Source: Natrinema thermotolerans DSM 11552 (lineage in GTDB: Archaea > Halobacteriota > Halobacteria > Halobacteriales > Natrialbaceae). From it: DNA of 64,000 nt. Every line of letters starts with the position of its first letter. The first letter of the stretch is position 1. The stretch lies in contig AOIR01000050.1 in the NCBI GenBank assembly GCA_000337115.1, forward strand, positions 17,736-81,735. The letters run 5' to 3'. The notes under the pieces were generated by a model. That model was not told the origin of the DNA, made no database searches, and saw only the letters and a list, made by a program, of their open reading frames with translations. The position numbers and the translations under genes are program-made. This document shows positions 24,476-34,068 of this stretch, piece by piece.

Positions 24476-26077
24476 TCAGTCGAACAGTTCCTCGAGGACC
24501 TTCCGCTGGGCGGTCCGGAGGTGCTGGTGGAACGTCGACCGGGAGATATCCATCGAGTCGGCCAGTTCCTCGCCGGAGATGTCGCGGGGCCACTCGAAGT
24601 AATTCGCGTGGTACGCCTTTCGCAACGCCAGCAACTGCCGGTCGGTCAGCGACGACTCGAGCCGCGCCGAGACGTCGTGTGGCCGTTGGCTCGGCTCCTC
24701 CTGTTCGTGGTAGCTGATTAGTTCGACCCGATCGTACCGGCGTTCGAGGAGGTCGTACGCGGAGCGAGCGGACCGGCTGTCGGGAAACTCGACGGCGAGG
24801 TCGGCGACGCCGTCGCTGACCGACAACTCCTGTACCACCGCGCCGTGTTCGTTCAGCGCCGTTACTGGGCCGTCCCCCGCGGTGACCTCGAGGAGGGTCC
24901 CGCCGTCGTTTTTCGAGAGGACCGAGAGGTCGCGGACGTCCGCGTCCGGTGCGAGGACCGCCTCCTGGTCGATCTCGCGATCGGCATACAGGAGCAACTG
25001 CGGCGTCTCGTCGGCGTCGTAGGTCAGCCCGCGGTAGCTGATCGTCGCGTCGACGCGCTCGGACAGCGACGTGACGAACAGCGACGGGTCCTCGACGGCG
25101 GCCTCGATCGAGACGACGGCCTCGCTCGTGAGCATCCGCCTGGCCTCGAGGGCGTTCATCGCGGTCGCGACCGTCCCAGCGAGCGACTCGAGGACCAGCG
25201 ACTCCCGCTCGTCGAAGGCATCCGTTTCGTCGGCAAACACCACGAGGACGCCGTAGGTCACGTCGCCGTAGGCAAGCGGCAACGCGGCGACCGACTGGAA
25301 CCGCTCGCCGGCTCCCACGGGCCACCAGCGGTCGGCGTCGTCGAACGCGTCGATATCGTCGATCACCTGTGGCTCGCGGTCGACGAAGGCCCGGACGGCG
25401 GGATGGGATTCGTCGCTCTCGAGGACGAGTTCGTCGTCCTCGAGCGGGACGTCGTCGCGACTGGCCCACTCGCGGGGCGAGAGCCGCTGTCTCGTGACGT
25501 CGACCCGGCCGGTCCAGGCGAGGACGTACGGATCGGTGTCGGTCAACCGCGTACAGACGTCGCGCTCGAGGGCCGCCCGAGTCTCCGCACCGACCGCCGC
25601 ATCGGTGATCTCGGTGACGAGCCCGTCGACCCGCTCGAGGACGTGTTCGACGGTTTCCCGTTCCGCACGGATTCGGCGTTCGTTCTCCTCGGCGGCGATC
25701 TCGGCCAGTTTCCGGTCGGTGATCTCGAGGTGAACCAGCGACGCCAGCCGCCGGCCGTCGTGTGAAAACCGGGTGACACGCATCAGGAACCAGCGCTGCT
25801 GATCGGGCGAGTGACACGGGTACTCCATCGAAAACGCGTCCCGGTCGCCCGCGAGGACGGCCTCGATCCCCTCGACCGCCCGCCGGGCGTGTTCGTCCTC
25901 GGCCGTCGTGACGTTCGCGAGGTAGTCGACACCGACGTGATCCGTGGGGCCGTCCGCAGTACCGAACTCGCGCCACGAACGATTGGTCAACAGAATCTCT
26001 CCGTCCTCGTCGATGAGTGCGACGGTGATCGGAAGGTCCTCGAGCGCCGACGCAGCGAGTTCGTGCCGAGTGCCCAT
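24476..26077 (-). CDS. bat: Bat-like bacterio-opsin activator (PAS-GAF-BAT-HTH_10)
   Basis: The 533-residue regulator begins with a PAS domain (LEDLPITVALIDEDGEILLTNRSWREFG, about residues 12-125), a coiled linker, a GAF domain (about 150-320, ending EARRMLTSEAV), a Bat-associated beta domain (about 330-455) and a C-terminal HTH_10 (SLTDRQLLALRKAYHANYFEWPRDISGEELADSMDISRSTFHQHL). In Halobacterium, bat sits with crtB and controls bacteriorhodopsin and phytoene synthesis in response to oxygen and light. The same bat-crtB order here suggests control of carotenoid synthesis. TTAA at 26104-26107 fits a leaderless ATG at 26077. No opsin or brp gene is visible. Confidence 0.85.
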   Translation of the reverse strand: MGTRHELAASALEDLPITVALIDEDGEILLTNRSWREFGTADGPTDHVGVDYLANVTTAEDEHARRAVEGIEAVLAGDRDAFSMEYPCHSPDQQRWFLMRVTRFSHDGRRLASLVHLEITDRKLAEIAAEENERRIRAERETVEHVLERVDGLVTEITDAAVGAETRAALERDVCTRLTDTDPYVLAWTGRVDVTRQRLSPREWASRDDVPLEDDELVLESDESHPAVRAFVDREPQVIDDIDAFDDADRWWPVGAGERFQSVAALPLAYGDVTYGVLVVFADETDAFDERESLVLESLAGTVATAMNALEARRMLTSEAVVSIEAAVEDPSLFVTSLSERVDATISYRGLTYDADETPQLLLYADREIDQEAVLAPDADVRDLSVLSKNDGGTLLEVTAGDGPVTALNEHGAVVQELSVSDGVADLAVEFPDSRSARSAYDLLERRYDRVELISYHEQEEPSQRPHDVSARLESSLTDRQLLALRKAYHANYFEWPRDISGEELADSMDISRSTFHQHLRTAQRKVLEELFD

Positions 26078-26618
26078 CGGTCCGACGTACGGGATTGGCC
26101 CTCTTAACACGATTGGACGGTCGTGCGTGCTGGACCGAACCGCTCGGCCCCAGCATCTCGGCGATCCTCGCCCCACCGATGTCCGACGAGCCGACCACTG
26201 TGAGCGACGTCGGCGACTGCTCATGCTCTCATCGAGACGTTTAATTGGCTGTTTGATAGTTTCGACAACGCTTTTATTACTGTTCGTGGACGGCTCCCAC
26301 GGAGATCCGGCGTCCCGGACCGCCGAACCGACGACTCGAGCGCTGAATCGGGCGGCCCGCCGGCCCGCGGCTCGCCCGTCGACGGGCGCTCGAGGACGGT
26401 GGCCGATCCGTCGAGCCGATCTCCGAACTCGTCCACGCGACCGCCGGTCGTGGTCGTCGCTCGGTCGCCGACTGACCGGCGGTCGCGCCGTCCACGCTTT
26501 CCCCTGTCAGACGCGGTCGCGGCCGATCGTCGCGATCGGCCGCTCGACCCGTCGGAACCGGTGAGAGATCTCCGAATGTGAACAAATACCTATGTATGGT
26601 CATGACATAGAGTAGCTC
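26078..26618. other. 541-base intergenic region between bat and a zinc micro-protein
   Basis: No convincing gene is seen. One + strand frame from 26223 begins with a signal-peptide-like hydrophobic run but continues as a Pro/Arg-rich shadow. An A/T-rich patch at about 26240-26285 (TTTAATTGGCTGTTTGATAG..., CTTTTATTACTG) looks like promoter DNA for an unidentified transcript. The right end holds the promoter and inverted repeat of the zinc micro-protein gene. Confidence 0.5.
26590..26610 (+). promoter_or_regulatory. Promoter with inverted repeat upstream of zinc micro-protein
   Basis: CTATGT (26590-26595) and ACATAG (26605-26610) are perfect reverse complements, with TCATGA inside. They sit on and just downstream of the TATA-like AAATACCTAT, about 27 bases before the ATG at 26619, so a bound protein would block the promoter. 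Confidence 0.45.
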
Positions 26619-26780
26619 ATGGCACAGGATCAAGCGACGCGCGGACGGTCACGGTGTCGCAACTGTGGCTTCGAAGCACCCGGCGGAGACGACGACTGGC
26701 GGCGGATCGAGGTCCCGAAACTGGGCCGGATGACCCAGTGTCCGGACTGTGAGAGTACGGACGTCATCACCACCCGCTGA
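26619..26780 (+). CDS. 53-residue zinc-ribbon micro-protein
   Basis: The small protein contains CRNCGFEAPGG near residues 13-17 and CPDCESTDVITTR at its end, two CxxC knuckles about 25 residues apart, the spacing of a zinc ribbon. Between them lies DDWRRIEVPKLGRMTQ. The ATG at 26619 fits a leaderless transcript. It precedes msrB by 66 bases on the same strand. Zinc-ribbon micro-proteins of this size are known to be common in haloarchaea; the role here is unknown. Confidence 0.75.
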   Translation: MAQDQATRGRSRCRNCGFEAPGGDDDWRRIEVPKLGRMTQCPDCESTDVITTR

Positions 26781-26846
26781 GTTTCACCCGACGAGCGTCG
26801 GGCCGGCCACGAACAGACTCTTCAACGGCTCGCCCCTACTGCGGGT

Positions 26847-27248
26847 ATGAGCAACGAACCAGCGGAAACCCCGTCGGGCGACGAGGAGTGGCGCGACCGA
26901 CTGAGCGACGAGGAGTACCGAATCCTCCGGGAAGCGGGAACCGAGCCGGCGTTCAGCGGCGAGTACGTCGACCACAAGGAAGACGGCACCTACGCCTGTG
27001 CCGGCTGCGGTGCCGAACTGTTCGACTCCGAGACGAAGTTCGAGTCCGGCTGTGGCTGGCCCAGCTTCTACGATACCGACAGCGACCGGGTCGAAACCCG
27101 CCTCGATACGAGCCACGGGATGCGACGGACGGAAGTGGTGTGTGCGAACTGCGGCGGTCACCTGGGTCACGTCTTCGACGACGGCCCCGAACCGACCGGC
27201 AAGCGATACTGCATCAACTCCGTCGCGCTGGATTTCGACGACGAGTGA
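26847..27248 (+). CDS. msrB: Peptide-methionine (R)-S-oxide reductase MsrB
   Basis: The 133-residue enzyme contains the MsrB core: [52 protein letters not shown], and the second CxxC in [33 protein letters not shown], where Cys of YCINS is the catalytic residue and the two CxxC pairs bind zinc. It repairs oxidised methionine in proteins. The ATG at 26847 is the sole sensible start. Confidence 0.95.
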   Translation: MSNEPAETPSGDEEWRDRLSDEEYRILREAGTEPAFSGEYVDHKEDGTYACAGCGAELFDSETKFESGCGWPSFYDTDSDRVETRLDTSHGMRRTEVVCANCGGHLGHVFDDGPEPTGKRYCINSVALDFDDE

Positions 27249-27490
27249 TGGCCCGACTCGAGGGGGCTTCGCCGGCGACTGCACATGGACGGGCCACCGG
27301 CCGTCGTTCGGACGGGCTGCGGCGGTAGCGACTGCGCGGCCGACAGGGAGCGACCGCCGAGTTCCGAGATTCAACCCGAGCGGCAAATAGGGCCGGTATC
27401 TAAACGAAACTGGCCCATTATGTCCAATATTCAACCACCAATCGATCTCCTTCCGGAACATTCATACTTCAGGTGGCGGAACGGTCGACC

Positions 27491-27664
27491 ATGACGCCCG
27501 AAGCGACACCGGTCGGACGAGAGGCGGACAGGGCGAGCGACGTCGTCGCCGCGGTCGACGAGATCGACGGTCGGCCGCATCTCGTCGTCGCCGACATCGC
27601 TCGAGACGACGCCTGGATCGCGATGGCCGAGTCGGCGGCCGTCGCCGTCGAAGACCACCGGTAG
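27491..27664 (+). CDS. Haloarchaeal hypothetical protein, 57 residues (DUF7556-like)
   Basis: The ATG at 27491 opens an acidic protein: a variable start, then RASDVVAAVDEIDGRPHLVVADIARDDAWIAM, which reads as two strands and resembles a small conserved haloarchaeal family I remember as DUF7556. A GTG at 27473 could extend it by six residues. An A/T-rich region (27405-27470) supplies the promoter. The function is unknown. Confidence 0.65.
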   Translation: MTPEATPVGREADRASDVVAAVDEIDGRPHLVVADIARDDAWIAMAESAAVAVEDHR

Positions 27665-27860
27665 GCCGCTCGGGAGTTTTCTCACGCCGTCGCGGGCTTC
27701 GCCAGCGACCGCTCTCGCCCTCGCGATGCGCCGTATGGATCGTCGACGGTAACGGCGACACGGACGTTATCCGGCGGGACTCGAGCGGCGAACGCGTGTC
27801 GATTCCAGCGAGCGCGACCGGACCGATGGGTTCTATCGGCCGGAGGTCGTATCGGGAACG

Positions 27861-30824
27861 ATGGCTTCCGAACGGCCGCTCGATGGCGCTCGACTCCTCG
27901 TCGTCGCACCCACCGAAGCGAGACCCGAGCCGCTGGCGAGCGTCCTCGACGACGACGCGCTCGACGCGACCGCGGTGTCGACCGCCACGGCGGCGCTCGA
28001 GCGCCTCGAAACGACGCCCGTCGACTGTCTGTTGACCGTCCAGTCGCTCCCGGATCGGAGCGGGCTTGCCCTCCTCGAGGCGGTCAGGGAACGCGAGCCC
28101 GACCTGCCGGTCGTCCTCGCACCGATCGACGGCGACGAGTCGGTCGCCAGCGCGGCGATCGCCGCGGACGTCTCGGCGTACGTCCCCCTCGACGACACCG
28201 CCGACGGGCCGGCCGAGGACCTCCGGTCGGCGATCGAACGGGCGTTGTCGGCCGCCGACGACCGCCGGTGGCGGCGGGATCGCGCCCGGGCGTTCGCCGC
28301 CGTCTTCGACGATCCGGAGGCGTACGGCTGGCTGCTCGCGCCGGACGGGACCGTGCGGCGGGCCAACGAGCCCGCGCTCGAGGCGATCGACGCGACCGCG
28401 ACCGACGTCCGGAGCCGCCCCTTCTCTGAACTCCCGTGGTGGGAGTCGGCCGTCGACGGGGAAGCGGTCCTCCGGGACGCGATCGACGCGGCCGCGAGCG
28501 GGGAGATCACACACCGAGAGCTGACGTGTGTCCGTGCCGACGGTGCGGGCGCGACCGCTCGAGACGGGAGCGACGCCGCGGCGGAGACCGACGATTCCGA
28601 TCGGCGTCGAACGTTCGAGGTGACCGTCCGGCCGATCCGCGACGAGTCCGGGACCGTCGTCTCGCTGTTCGCACGGGCGGACGACGTCACCGAGCGCGCC
28701 CGCCTCGAGCGGGAGTTACGCGAGTCCGAGCAGCTGCACCGCGTAACGCTCAACAACATGACCGACACGGTCCTCATCACCGACGACGACGGGGCGTTCA
28801 CCTACGTCTGTCCGAACGTCCACTTCGTCTTCGGCTACTCCGACGACGAGATCCACGAGATGGGGACCATCGACGAACTGCTCGGGCCGGACCTCTTCGA
28901 CCGCGACGAACTCGAGGCGGCCGGCGTCCTGACCAACATCGAGTGTACTGCCACTGATAGGGCGGGCCGGGAACACACCCTGCTGGTCAACGTCCGGGAA
29001 GTCTCGATTCAGGGCGGGACGACCCTCTACAGTTGCCGCGACGTGACGACGCGGAAACGCCGCGAGGAGGCACTGACGGCGCTGCACCGAACCACGCGGG
29101 AACTGCTGTACGCCGAGACGGACCGCGAGATTGCCGATATCGTCGTCGACGACGCGACGGACGTCCTCGACCTCGAGGCCAGCGCCGCGTACCTGTTCGA
29201 CACGGACGAGAACGTCCTGCGGCCGGCCGCGTCCTCGCCGGCGATGGAGCGGTTACACGGCCCGGTCCGGGATCATCGGGCGACGGACGACAGCGTTCCC
29301 GGTCGCGTCTTCGTCGACGGCGAGAGCCGGTTCTTCGCGGACGTCCACGAGTCGCCGTCGCTTTCGAACCCCGGAACCGAACTGCGAAGCGTCGCGTACG
29401 TTCCGCTCGGGGACCACGGCGTCTTCGTCGCGGGCTCGAGCGAGCCGGACGCCTTCGACGACGTCGCTCGCGAGTTGACGGACCTGCTGGCTACGACCGC
29501 CGAGGCCGCGCTCGACCGCGTCGGGCGCGAGCGAACGCTTCGCGAACGCGACCGCGAACTCGAGCGGCGCAACCGCCAGCTCACTCGGCTCAACGGGATC
29601 AACGAGATCATCAGGGACCTCGATCAGGCGCTGGTCGGCGCTGAGACCCGCGACGAGATCGAACGCGCCGTCTGCGACCGACTCACGACCGCCGACCGGT
29701 TTTCGTTCGCCTGGATCGGGGCGGCCGACGCCGGCGACGATCGGCTCGCGGTCCGCGCCGACGGCGGCGCGACCGAGGGCGGGTCGTATCTCGACAGCGT
29801 GTCGCTCTCGCTGACCGGGGGCACCGAACCCGCGGTCAGGACCGCGACCGACCGGGCGGTAACCGGCGTCGCGAACGTCGCCGACGGGCTCCGCGAGGAA
29901 CCGTGGCGGTCGGAAGCGCTCGCCTGTGAGTTCCAGTCCGCCGTGAGCGTCCCGCTGTCATACGACGACTTCACGTACGGCGTCCTGACCGTCTACGCCG
30001 ATCGGCCCGACGCGTTCGACGAGATGGTCCGGACCGTCCTCGCCGAACTCGGGGAGACGATCGCCGCCGCGATCGCCGCCGTCGAGCGCAAGCGCGCGCT
30101 CCTCTCGGACTCGAGTACGCGCCTCGAGTTCGCGGTCGGCGACGAGACGGTCCTCTTTACCCGCCTCGCCCGACGGACCGATTGCACCGTCTCGTTCGAC
30201 GGCGGCGTTCGCCACCGCGAGGACGGTGCGACCGTCGTCGCAACGGTCGAGGGCGCATCGCCCGACGCCGTCGCCGCCGCGGCCACGGACCTCGTCACCG
30301 TCGAGGGGGCGCGGGTCATCGGCCGTGACGGCGCCGATGACGACGGCTCCGACGAGGACGCCGGCGGGGCGGTCCTGCTGGATCTCTCGCGACCGGTTCT
30401 CGCACTGCAACTCGCGGACCACGGGGTCCTGCTGCGCGGCGTGGAGGCGACCCCCACCGACACGCGGGTCGTCGTGGACGTCCCCAGTTCCGTCGACGCG
30501 CGGGGCGGTGCCGACGTCGTCTCGACGGTGTTCTCCGAGGTCGAACTCCGGTCGAAACGATCCGTCGAACGGACGACCCCGCGTGACTTCCACGCGAGCC
30601 TCCGCGACCGGCTTACCGACCGCCAACTCGAGGTCGTGCGGCTCGCATATTACGGCGGCTACTTCGAGTCACCCCGCGCACAGTCCGGCGAATCGATCGC
30701 CGAGACACTCGATATCTCGCCCGCAGCGTTTTACCGGCACGTCCGGACCGTCCAGCGGAAACTCTTCGCGATCGTGTTCGACGAGATCGGACTGCCGGCA
30801 AACCCGTCTCGAGGGGTTGAATAG
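27861..30824 (+). CDS. Large Bat-like sensor-regulator with degenerate receiver
   Basis: The 987-residue protein has, in order: a receiver-like domain (about residues 10-130) in which the phospho-accepting Asp is replaced (VDCLLTVQSLPDRSG), two PAS domains (about 140-270 and 285-405, the second with TDTVLITDDDGAFTYVCPNVHFVFGY), two GAF domains (about 415-560 and 600-755), a Bat-associated domain and a C-terminal HTH_10 (LTDRQLEVVRLAYYGGYFESPRAQSGESIAETLDISPAAFYRHV). Such proteins are one-component sensors that bind DNA through the HTH. The loss of the Asp means the receiver is not phosphorylated. The signal and targets are unknown; the downstream glutamate dehydrogenase unit is one possible target. 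Confidence 0.85.
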   Translation: MASERPLDGARLLVVAPTEARPEPLASVLDDDALDATAVSTATAALERLETTPVDCLLTVQSLPDRSGLALLEAVREREPDLPVVLAPIDGDESVASAAIAADVSAYVPLDDTADGPAEDLRSAIERALSAADDRRWRRDRARAFAAVFDDPEAYGWLLAPDGTVRRANEPALEAIDATATDVRSRPFSELPWWESAVDGEAVLRDAIDAAASGEITHRELTCVRADGAGATARDGSDAAAETDDSDRRRTFEVTVRPIRDESGTVVSLFARADDVTERARLERELRESEQLHRVTLNNMTDTVLITDDDGAFTYVCPNVHFVFGYSDDEIHEMGTIDELLGPDLFDRDELEAAGVLTNIECTATDRAGREHTLLVNVREVSIQGGTTLYSCRDVTTRKRREEALTALHRTTRELLYAETDREIADIVVDDATDVLDLEASAAYLFDTDENVLRPAASSPAMERLHGPVRDHRATDDSVPGRVFVDGESRFFADVHESPSLSNPGTELRSVAYVPLGDHGVFVAGSSEPDAFDDVARELTDLLATTAEAALDRVGRERTLRERDRELERRNRQLTRLNGINEIIRDLDQALVGAETRDEIERAVCDRLTTADRFSFAWIGAADAGDDRLAVRADGGATEGGSYLDSVSLSLTGGTEPAVRTATDRAVTGVANVADGLREEPWRSEALACEFQSAVSVPLSYDDFTYGVLTVYADRPDAFDEMVRTVLAELGETIAAAIAAVERKRALLSDSSTRLEFAVGDETVLFTRLARRTDCTVSFDGGVRHREDGATVVATVEGASPDAVAAAATDLVTVEGARVIGRDGADDDGSDEDAGGAVLLDLSRPVLALQLADHGVLLRGVEATPTDTRVVVDVPSSVDARGGADVVSTVFSEVELRSKRSVERTTPRDFHASLRDRLTDRQLEVVRLAYYGGYFESPRAQSGESIAETLDISPAAFYRHVRTVQRKLFAIVFDEIGLPANPSRGVE

Positions 30825-30936
30825 TGAACCCCCACTAACCGACGACGCTAGCTATCTGACGAATAGGTTCATCCTAATATCCCTATTATTCCTAAGTGCG
30901 ACGAACGCACGATCAGCCGCGCTCGTCATCTCTCAC

Positions 30937-31083
30937 ATGCAACACAAAGACGCCGAACTCGACCCCGAGACGGAATCGACCTACGAGTGTTTCGAATGCG
31001 GTACTGTCGTCCGCGCTGCCGCGCCGGACGCCTGTCCCGAGTGCGGGGCCGAAATGCGAAACCGGCGCACACCGATCGAGTAA
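30937..31083 (+). CDS. 48-residue rubrerythrin-like zinc/iron ribbon protein
   Basis: The protein is mostly one rubredoxin-like ribbon: [29 protein letters not shown], with two CxxCG knuckles 13 residues apart. The ATG at 30937 follows a long A/T-rich promoter region. Its stop is only two bases before the glutamate dehydrogenase ATG, so the two are co-transcribed and probably coupled. The haloarchaeal family is annotated as rubrerythrin-like, without known function. A regulatory or redox partner role for the dehydrogenase is conceivable. Confidence 0.8.
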   Translation: MQHKDAELDPETESTYECFECGTVVRAAAPDACPECGAEMRNRRTPIE

Positions 31084-31085
31084 CG

Positions 31086-32408
31086 ATGTCATCACAAAAG
31101 CGTTCTTCGCCGTCGAACCGGGAAGCAACGGCTGAATCGTCCGACCCGGAAACCGCCCTCGAGACGGCACGCCGGCAACTCGATCGTGCCGCCGCCCGAC
31201 TGGACGTCGACGACGCGGCCCTCGAGCGGCTTCGCCACCCCGCGTCGGTCCACGAGGTAACGGTACCCCTCGAGCGCGACGACGGATCGGTCGAGGTCTT
31301 CACCGGCTACCGGGCCAAACACGACAGCGTTCGCGGCCCATTCAAGGGCGGGCTGCGCTATCATCCCGACGTGACCCGCGACGAGTGTGTCGGGCTCTCG
31401 ATGTGGATGACCTGGAAGTGTGCGGTGATGGATCTGCCCTTCGGCGGCGCGAAAGGCGGGATCGTCGTCGACCCCAAGCGCCTGAGCGACGACGAGACCG
31501 AACGGCTCACGCGGCGGTTTGCACAGGAACTGCGCGACGTGATCGGGCCGAAGACGGACATCCCCGCGCCGGACATGGGTACTGATCCGCAGACGATGGC
31601 GTGGCTGATGGACGCCTACAGTATGCAGGAAGGCGAGACCATCCCCGGCGTCGTCACCGGCAAACCGCCCGTCATCGGCGGCAGTTACGGCCGCGAGGAA
31701 GCGCCGGGACGGAGCGTCGCCATCGTCACTCGGGAGACCTGCGAGTACTACGACTACCCCCTCTCCGAGACGACCGTCGCCGTTCAGGGCTTCGGCAGCG
31801 TCGGTGCCAACGCCGCCCGCCTGCTCGCCGACTGGGGCGCAACCGTCGTCGCCGTCAGCGACGTCAACGGCGGGGTCTACGACCCGGACGGGATCGACGT
31901 CGCGGCGATCCCCTCCCACGACGAGGAGCCCGAAGCCGTCACCCGGTTCGCGGCCGGCCTCACCGAGGACGACAGTCCGCGTCGGCTCTCGAACGAAGAA
32001 TTGCTCGAGCTAGACGTCGACGTTCTGGTCCCAGCCGCGATCGGCAACGTCATCACCGCCGACAACGCCGACGCGATCGCCGCGGACATCGTCGTCGAAG
32101 GTGCCAACGGCCCGACGACGTTCGCGGCCGACACCATCCTCGAGGAACGCGGGATCCACGTAATCCCGGATATCCTCGCGAACGCCGGCGGCGTCACCGT
32201 CTCCTACTTCGAGTGGCTGCAGGACATCAACCGCCGCGCGTGGGCGCTCGAGCGGGTCAACGAGGAACTCGAGTCCGAGATGGTCCGGGCCTGGACCGCC
32301 CTGAAAGACGAGGTCGAACGGGCGGACGTCTCGTGGCGTGATGCCGCCTACGCCGTCGCGCTCGAGCGGGTCGCCGAGGCCCACGAGGCGCGCGGCCTGT
32401 GGCCGTAA
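31086..32408 (+). CDS. Glutamate dehydrogenase family protein
   Basis: The 440-residue enzyme has the GDH signature: [40 protein letters not shown] with catalytic lysines, [17 protein letters not shown], the Rossmann motif [21 protein letters not shown], and the C-terminal [14 protein letters not shown]. It interconverts glutamate and 2-oxoglutarate with NAD(P). An N-terminal extension of about 35 disordered residues is present. The first codon at 31086 is two bases past a rubrerythrin-like micro-protein gene. Cofactor preference is not readable with certainty. Confidence 0.93.
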   Translation: MSSQKRSSPSNREATAESSDPETALETARRQLDRAAARLDVDDAALERLRHPASVHEVTVPLERDDGSVEVFTGYRAKHDSVRGPFKGGLRYHPDVTRDECVGLSMWMTWKCAVMDLPFGGAKGGIVVDPKRLSDDETERLTRRFAQELRDVIGPKTDIPAPDMGTDPQTMAWLMDAYSMQEGETIPGVVTGKPPVIGGSYGREEAPGRSVAIVTRETCEYYDYPLSETTVAVQGFGSVGANAARLLADWGATVVAVSDVNGGVYDPDGIDVAAIPSHDEEPEAVTRFAAGLTEDDSPRRLSNEELLELDVDVLVPAAIGNVITADNADAIAADIVVEGANGPTTFAADTILEERGIHVIPDILANAGGVTVSYFEWLQDINRRAWALERVNEELESEMVRAWTALKDEVERADVSWRDAAYAVALERVAEAHEARGLWP

Positions 32409-32547
32409 CACGACCGTAGAAACGGCCCACTGTCGCCGAATCTCGAGACCCGTCGCCCCGTGATTTCGGCCCTCTATCGTTTCCGCGTGGCTCGGAGTCC
32501 GTTTGGATCGAGCGATCCGCGTTCCGATCGATCGCTGGTTGGCCGTC

Positions 32548-33168
32548 TCACTCGAGGTATTCGAGCGCTTCGTCGTCACTGACCTGGCCGAAGGTCCGAT
32601 AGTACTGGCCGACGGCGCGGAAATCGGCCGGCGTCTCCAGCGCGATGATCTCGTCGGCCTCCCGCTCGAGGTTGTCGATCGCGCGCGGGGAGCCGACGGG
32701 GACGGCAAGCCCGACCCACTCCGGGCCGGCCTCGCGGACCTGTCGGAGGCAGGCGGTCGCGGTCGCGCCGGTCGCGACGCCGTCGTCGACGACCAGCACG
32801 CGTTTTCCCGCCAGCTCCGGCAGCCCGTCACCCTCGCGGTAGCGGTCGGCCTTCTCGCGGGCGTTTGCGGCTTCCTCGGTGCGGATCTCCTCGAGGTATT
32901 CTTCGTCGGGATCGAGCCGCTCGAGCAGGCCGTCGTTGTACCAGACGCTACCGTCGCTGGCGACGGCACCCAGGGCCACCTCGGGGTTTTCCGGCGCACC
33001 CAATTTACGGGCGACGACCACGTCGATATCGGCCGCGAGCGCGTCGGCGACCGGCCGCGCGACGGGCAAGGCACCGCGGGGAATCCCGAGGACGACGTCG
33101 ACGTCGAGGCCACGACCTACGAGCGCTGCGGCGAGGCGGTCGCCGGCGTCGGTTCTGTCCTCGAACAT
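32548..33168 (-). CDS. Phosphoribosyltransferase domain protein
   Basis: The 206-residue protein has a type I PRT fold with VLGIPRGALPVARPVADAL near the start and the PRPP-binding loop VLVVDDGVATGATATACLRQV in the middle. It resembles the stand-alone PRT proteins often fused to dienelactone hydrolase domains in other microbes. The acceptor base is unknown. It is divergent to the nnrD-like gene. The ATG at 33168 fits family length. Confidence 0.85.
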   Translation of the reverse strand: MFEDRTDAGDRLAAALVGRGLDVDVVLGIPRGALPVARPVADALAADIDVVVARKLGAPENPEVALGAVASDGSVWYNDGLLERLDPDEEYLEEIRTEEAANAREKADRYREGDGLPELAGKRVLVVDDGVATGATATACLRQVREAGPEWVGLAVPVGSPRAIDNLEREADEIIALETPADFRAVGQYYRTFGQVSDDEALEYLE

Positions 33169-33274
33169 GGCTCGAGCTACGACGGCGATCCATATTAGCT
33201 TCCGCCGTCGGTGCTGGCCACAAACCGGAACTCGCCTGCCGAACGGCTACACGGGACCGCTCGGGACGTAAGAT

Positions 33275-34051
33275 ATGGGTCGCCTCCAGCAAACGCTCTC
33301 GAACGTCAGCGACGACACTGGACGGGACAACGGCCGCGTCGGTATCGTCGGCGGCAGCGTCGCGTATCCGAACCAGCCCGCGCTGGCCGGGCGTGCGGCG
33401 CTGCGGACCGGCTCCGACCACGTCCGGGCGTTCGTCCCCGAACCGATCTACGAGGTCGTCGCGGGCCACTCACCGAACCTGCTCGTCGATCACCACGGCC
33501 ACGAGTCGTTCGCCGACGACGCGATCGAACGGACGCTCGAGGTGGCCGAGTGGGCCGACGCCGTCGTGATCGGCCCCGGCCTCGTCGACGCCGATCCCGA
33601 CGCGGTATGCGAAGCGGTCGACCGCATCGAGACGCCGACCGTCGTCGATGCGCTGGCGATCGAACCCGCCCTCGAGGCCGACCTCTCGAACGTGATCCTG
33701 ACGCCCAGTGGCTCCGAGGACGACCCGATCTACGAGGCCTACGGCTCGCTCGAGGCCTTTTCCGAGGAGACCGGTGCGGTCGTCACGCTCACGGGCGGGG
33801 TCGACGAGATCGTCGCCGAGGGCGACCGGATCGAAAACGAGACCGGCACGTCGGCTATGACCGTCGCCGGGACGGGGGATACGATGGCCGGAATCACGGC
33901 CTCGCTGCTCGGGCAGGGGACCGACCGCCGGGAGGCCGCCGAGTTGGGCGCGTGGATCCTCGGCAAGACCGGCGAACTCGCGACCGCGGAGTACGGCCCC
34001 GGCGTCGTCGCGACCGACGTCATCGAGCGCATCCCCAAGGCGATCCGGTAG
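33275..34051 (+). CDS. nnrD: ADP/ATP-dependent NAD(P)H-hydrate dehydratase
   Basis: The 258-residue protein has the ribokinase-like NnrD/YjeF C-terminal domain: GRVGIVGGSVAYPNQPALAGRAALRTGSD at the start, VVIGPGLVD, NVILTPSGSE and the anion-hole/catalytic GTGDTMAG. It repairs hydrated NAD(P)H. The epimerase domain often fused to it in bacteria is missing, so the epimerase must be encoded elsewhere. The ATG is at 33275. Confidence 0.88.
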   Translation: MGRLQQTLSNVSDDTGRDNGRVGIVGGSVAYPNQPALAGRAALRTGSDHVRAFVPEPIYEVVAGHSPNLLVDHHGHESFADDAIERTLEVAEWADAVVIGPGLVDADPDAVCEAVDRIETPTVVDALAIEPALEADLSNVILTPSGSEDDPIYEAYGSLEAFSEETGAVVTLTGGVDEIVAEGDRIENETGTSAMTVAGTGDTMAGITASLLGQGTDRREAAELGAWILGKTGELATAEYGPGVVATDVIERIPKAIR

Positions 34052-34068
34052 CCGCGAGTGCCGCTCGA

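Noticed and set aside
23856-26198. 780-codon open frame on the minus strand overlapping bat and crtB
   Set aside because: Its product is Arg/Pro-rich and non-acidic, and it overlaps two well supported genes in another frame. It is a GC-rich shadow.
26223-26564. Signal-peptide-like + strand frame (MLSSRRLIGCLIVSTTLLLLF...)
   Set aside because: After the hydrophobic start it continues as Arg/Pro-rich sequence without acidic bias, and no conserved motif appears. The A/T-rich DNA is better read as promoter sequence.
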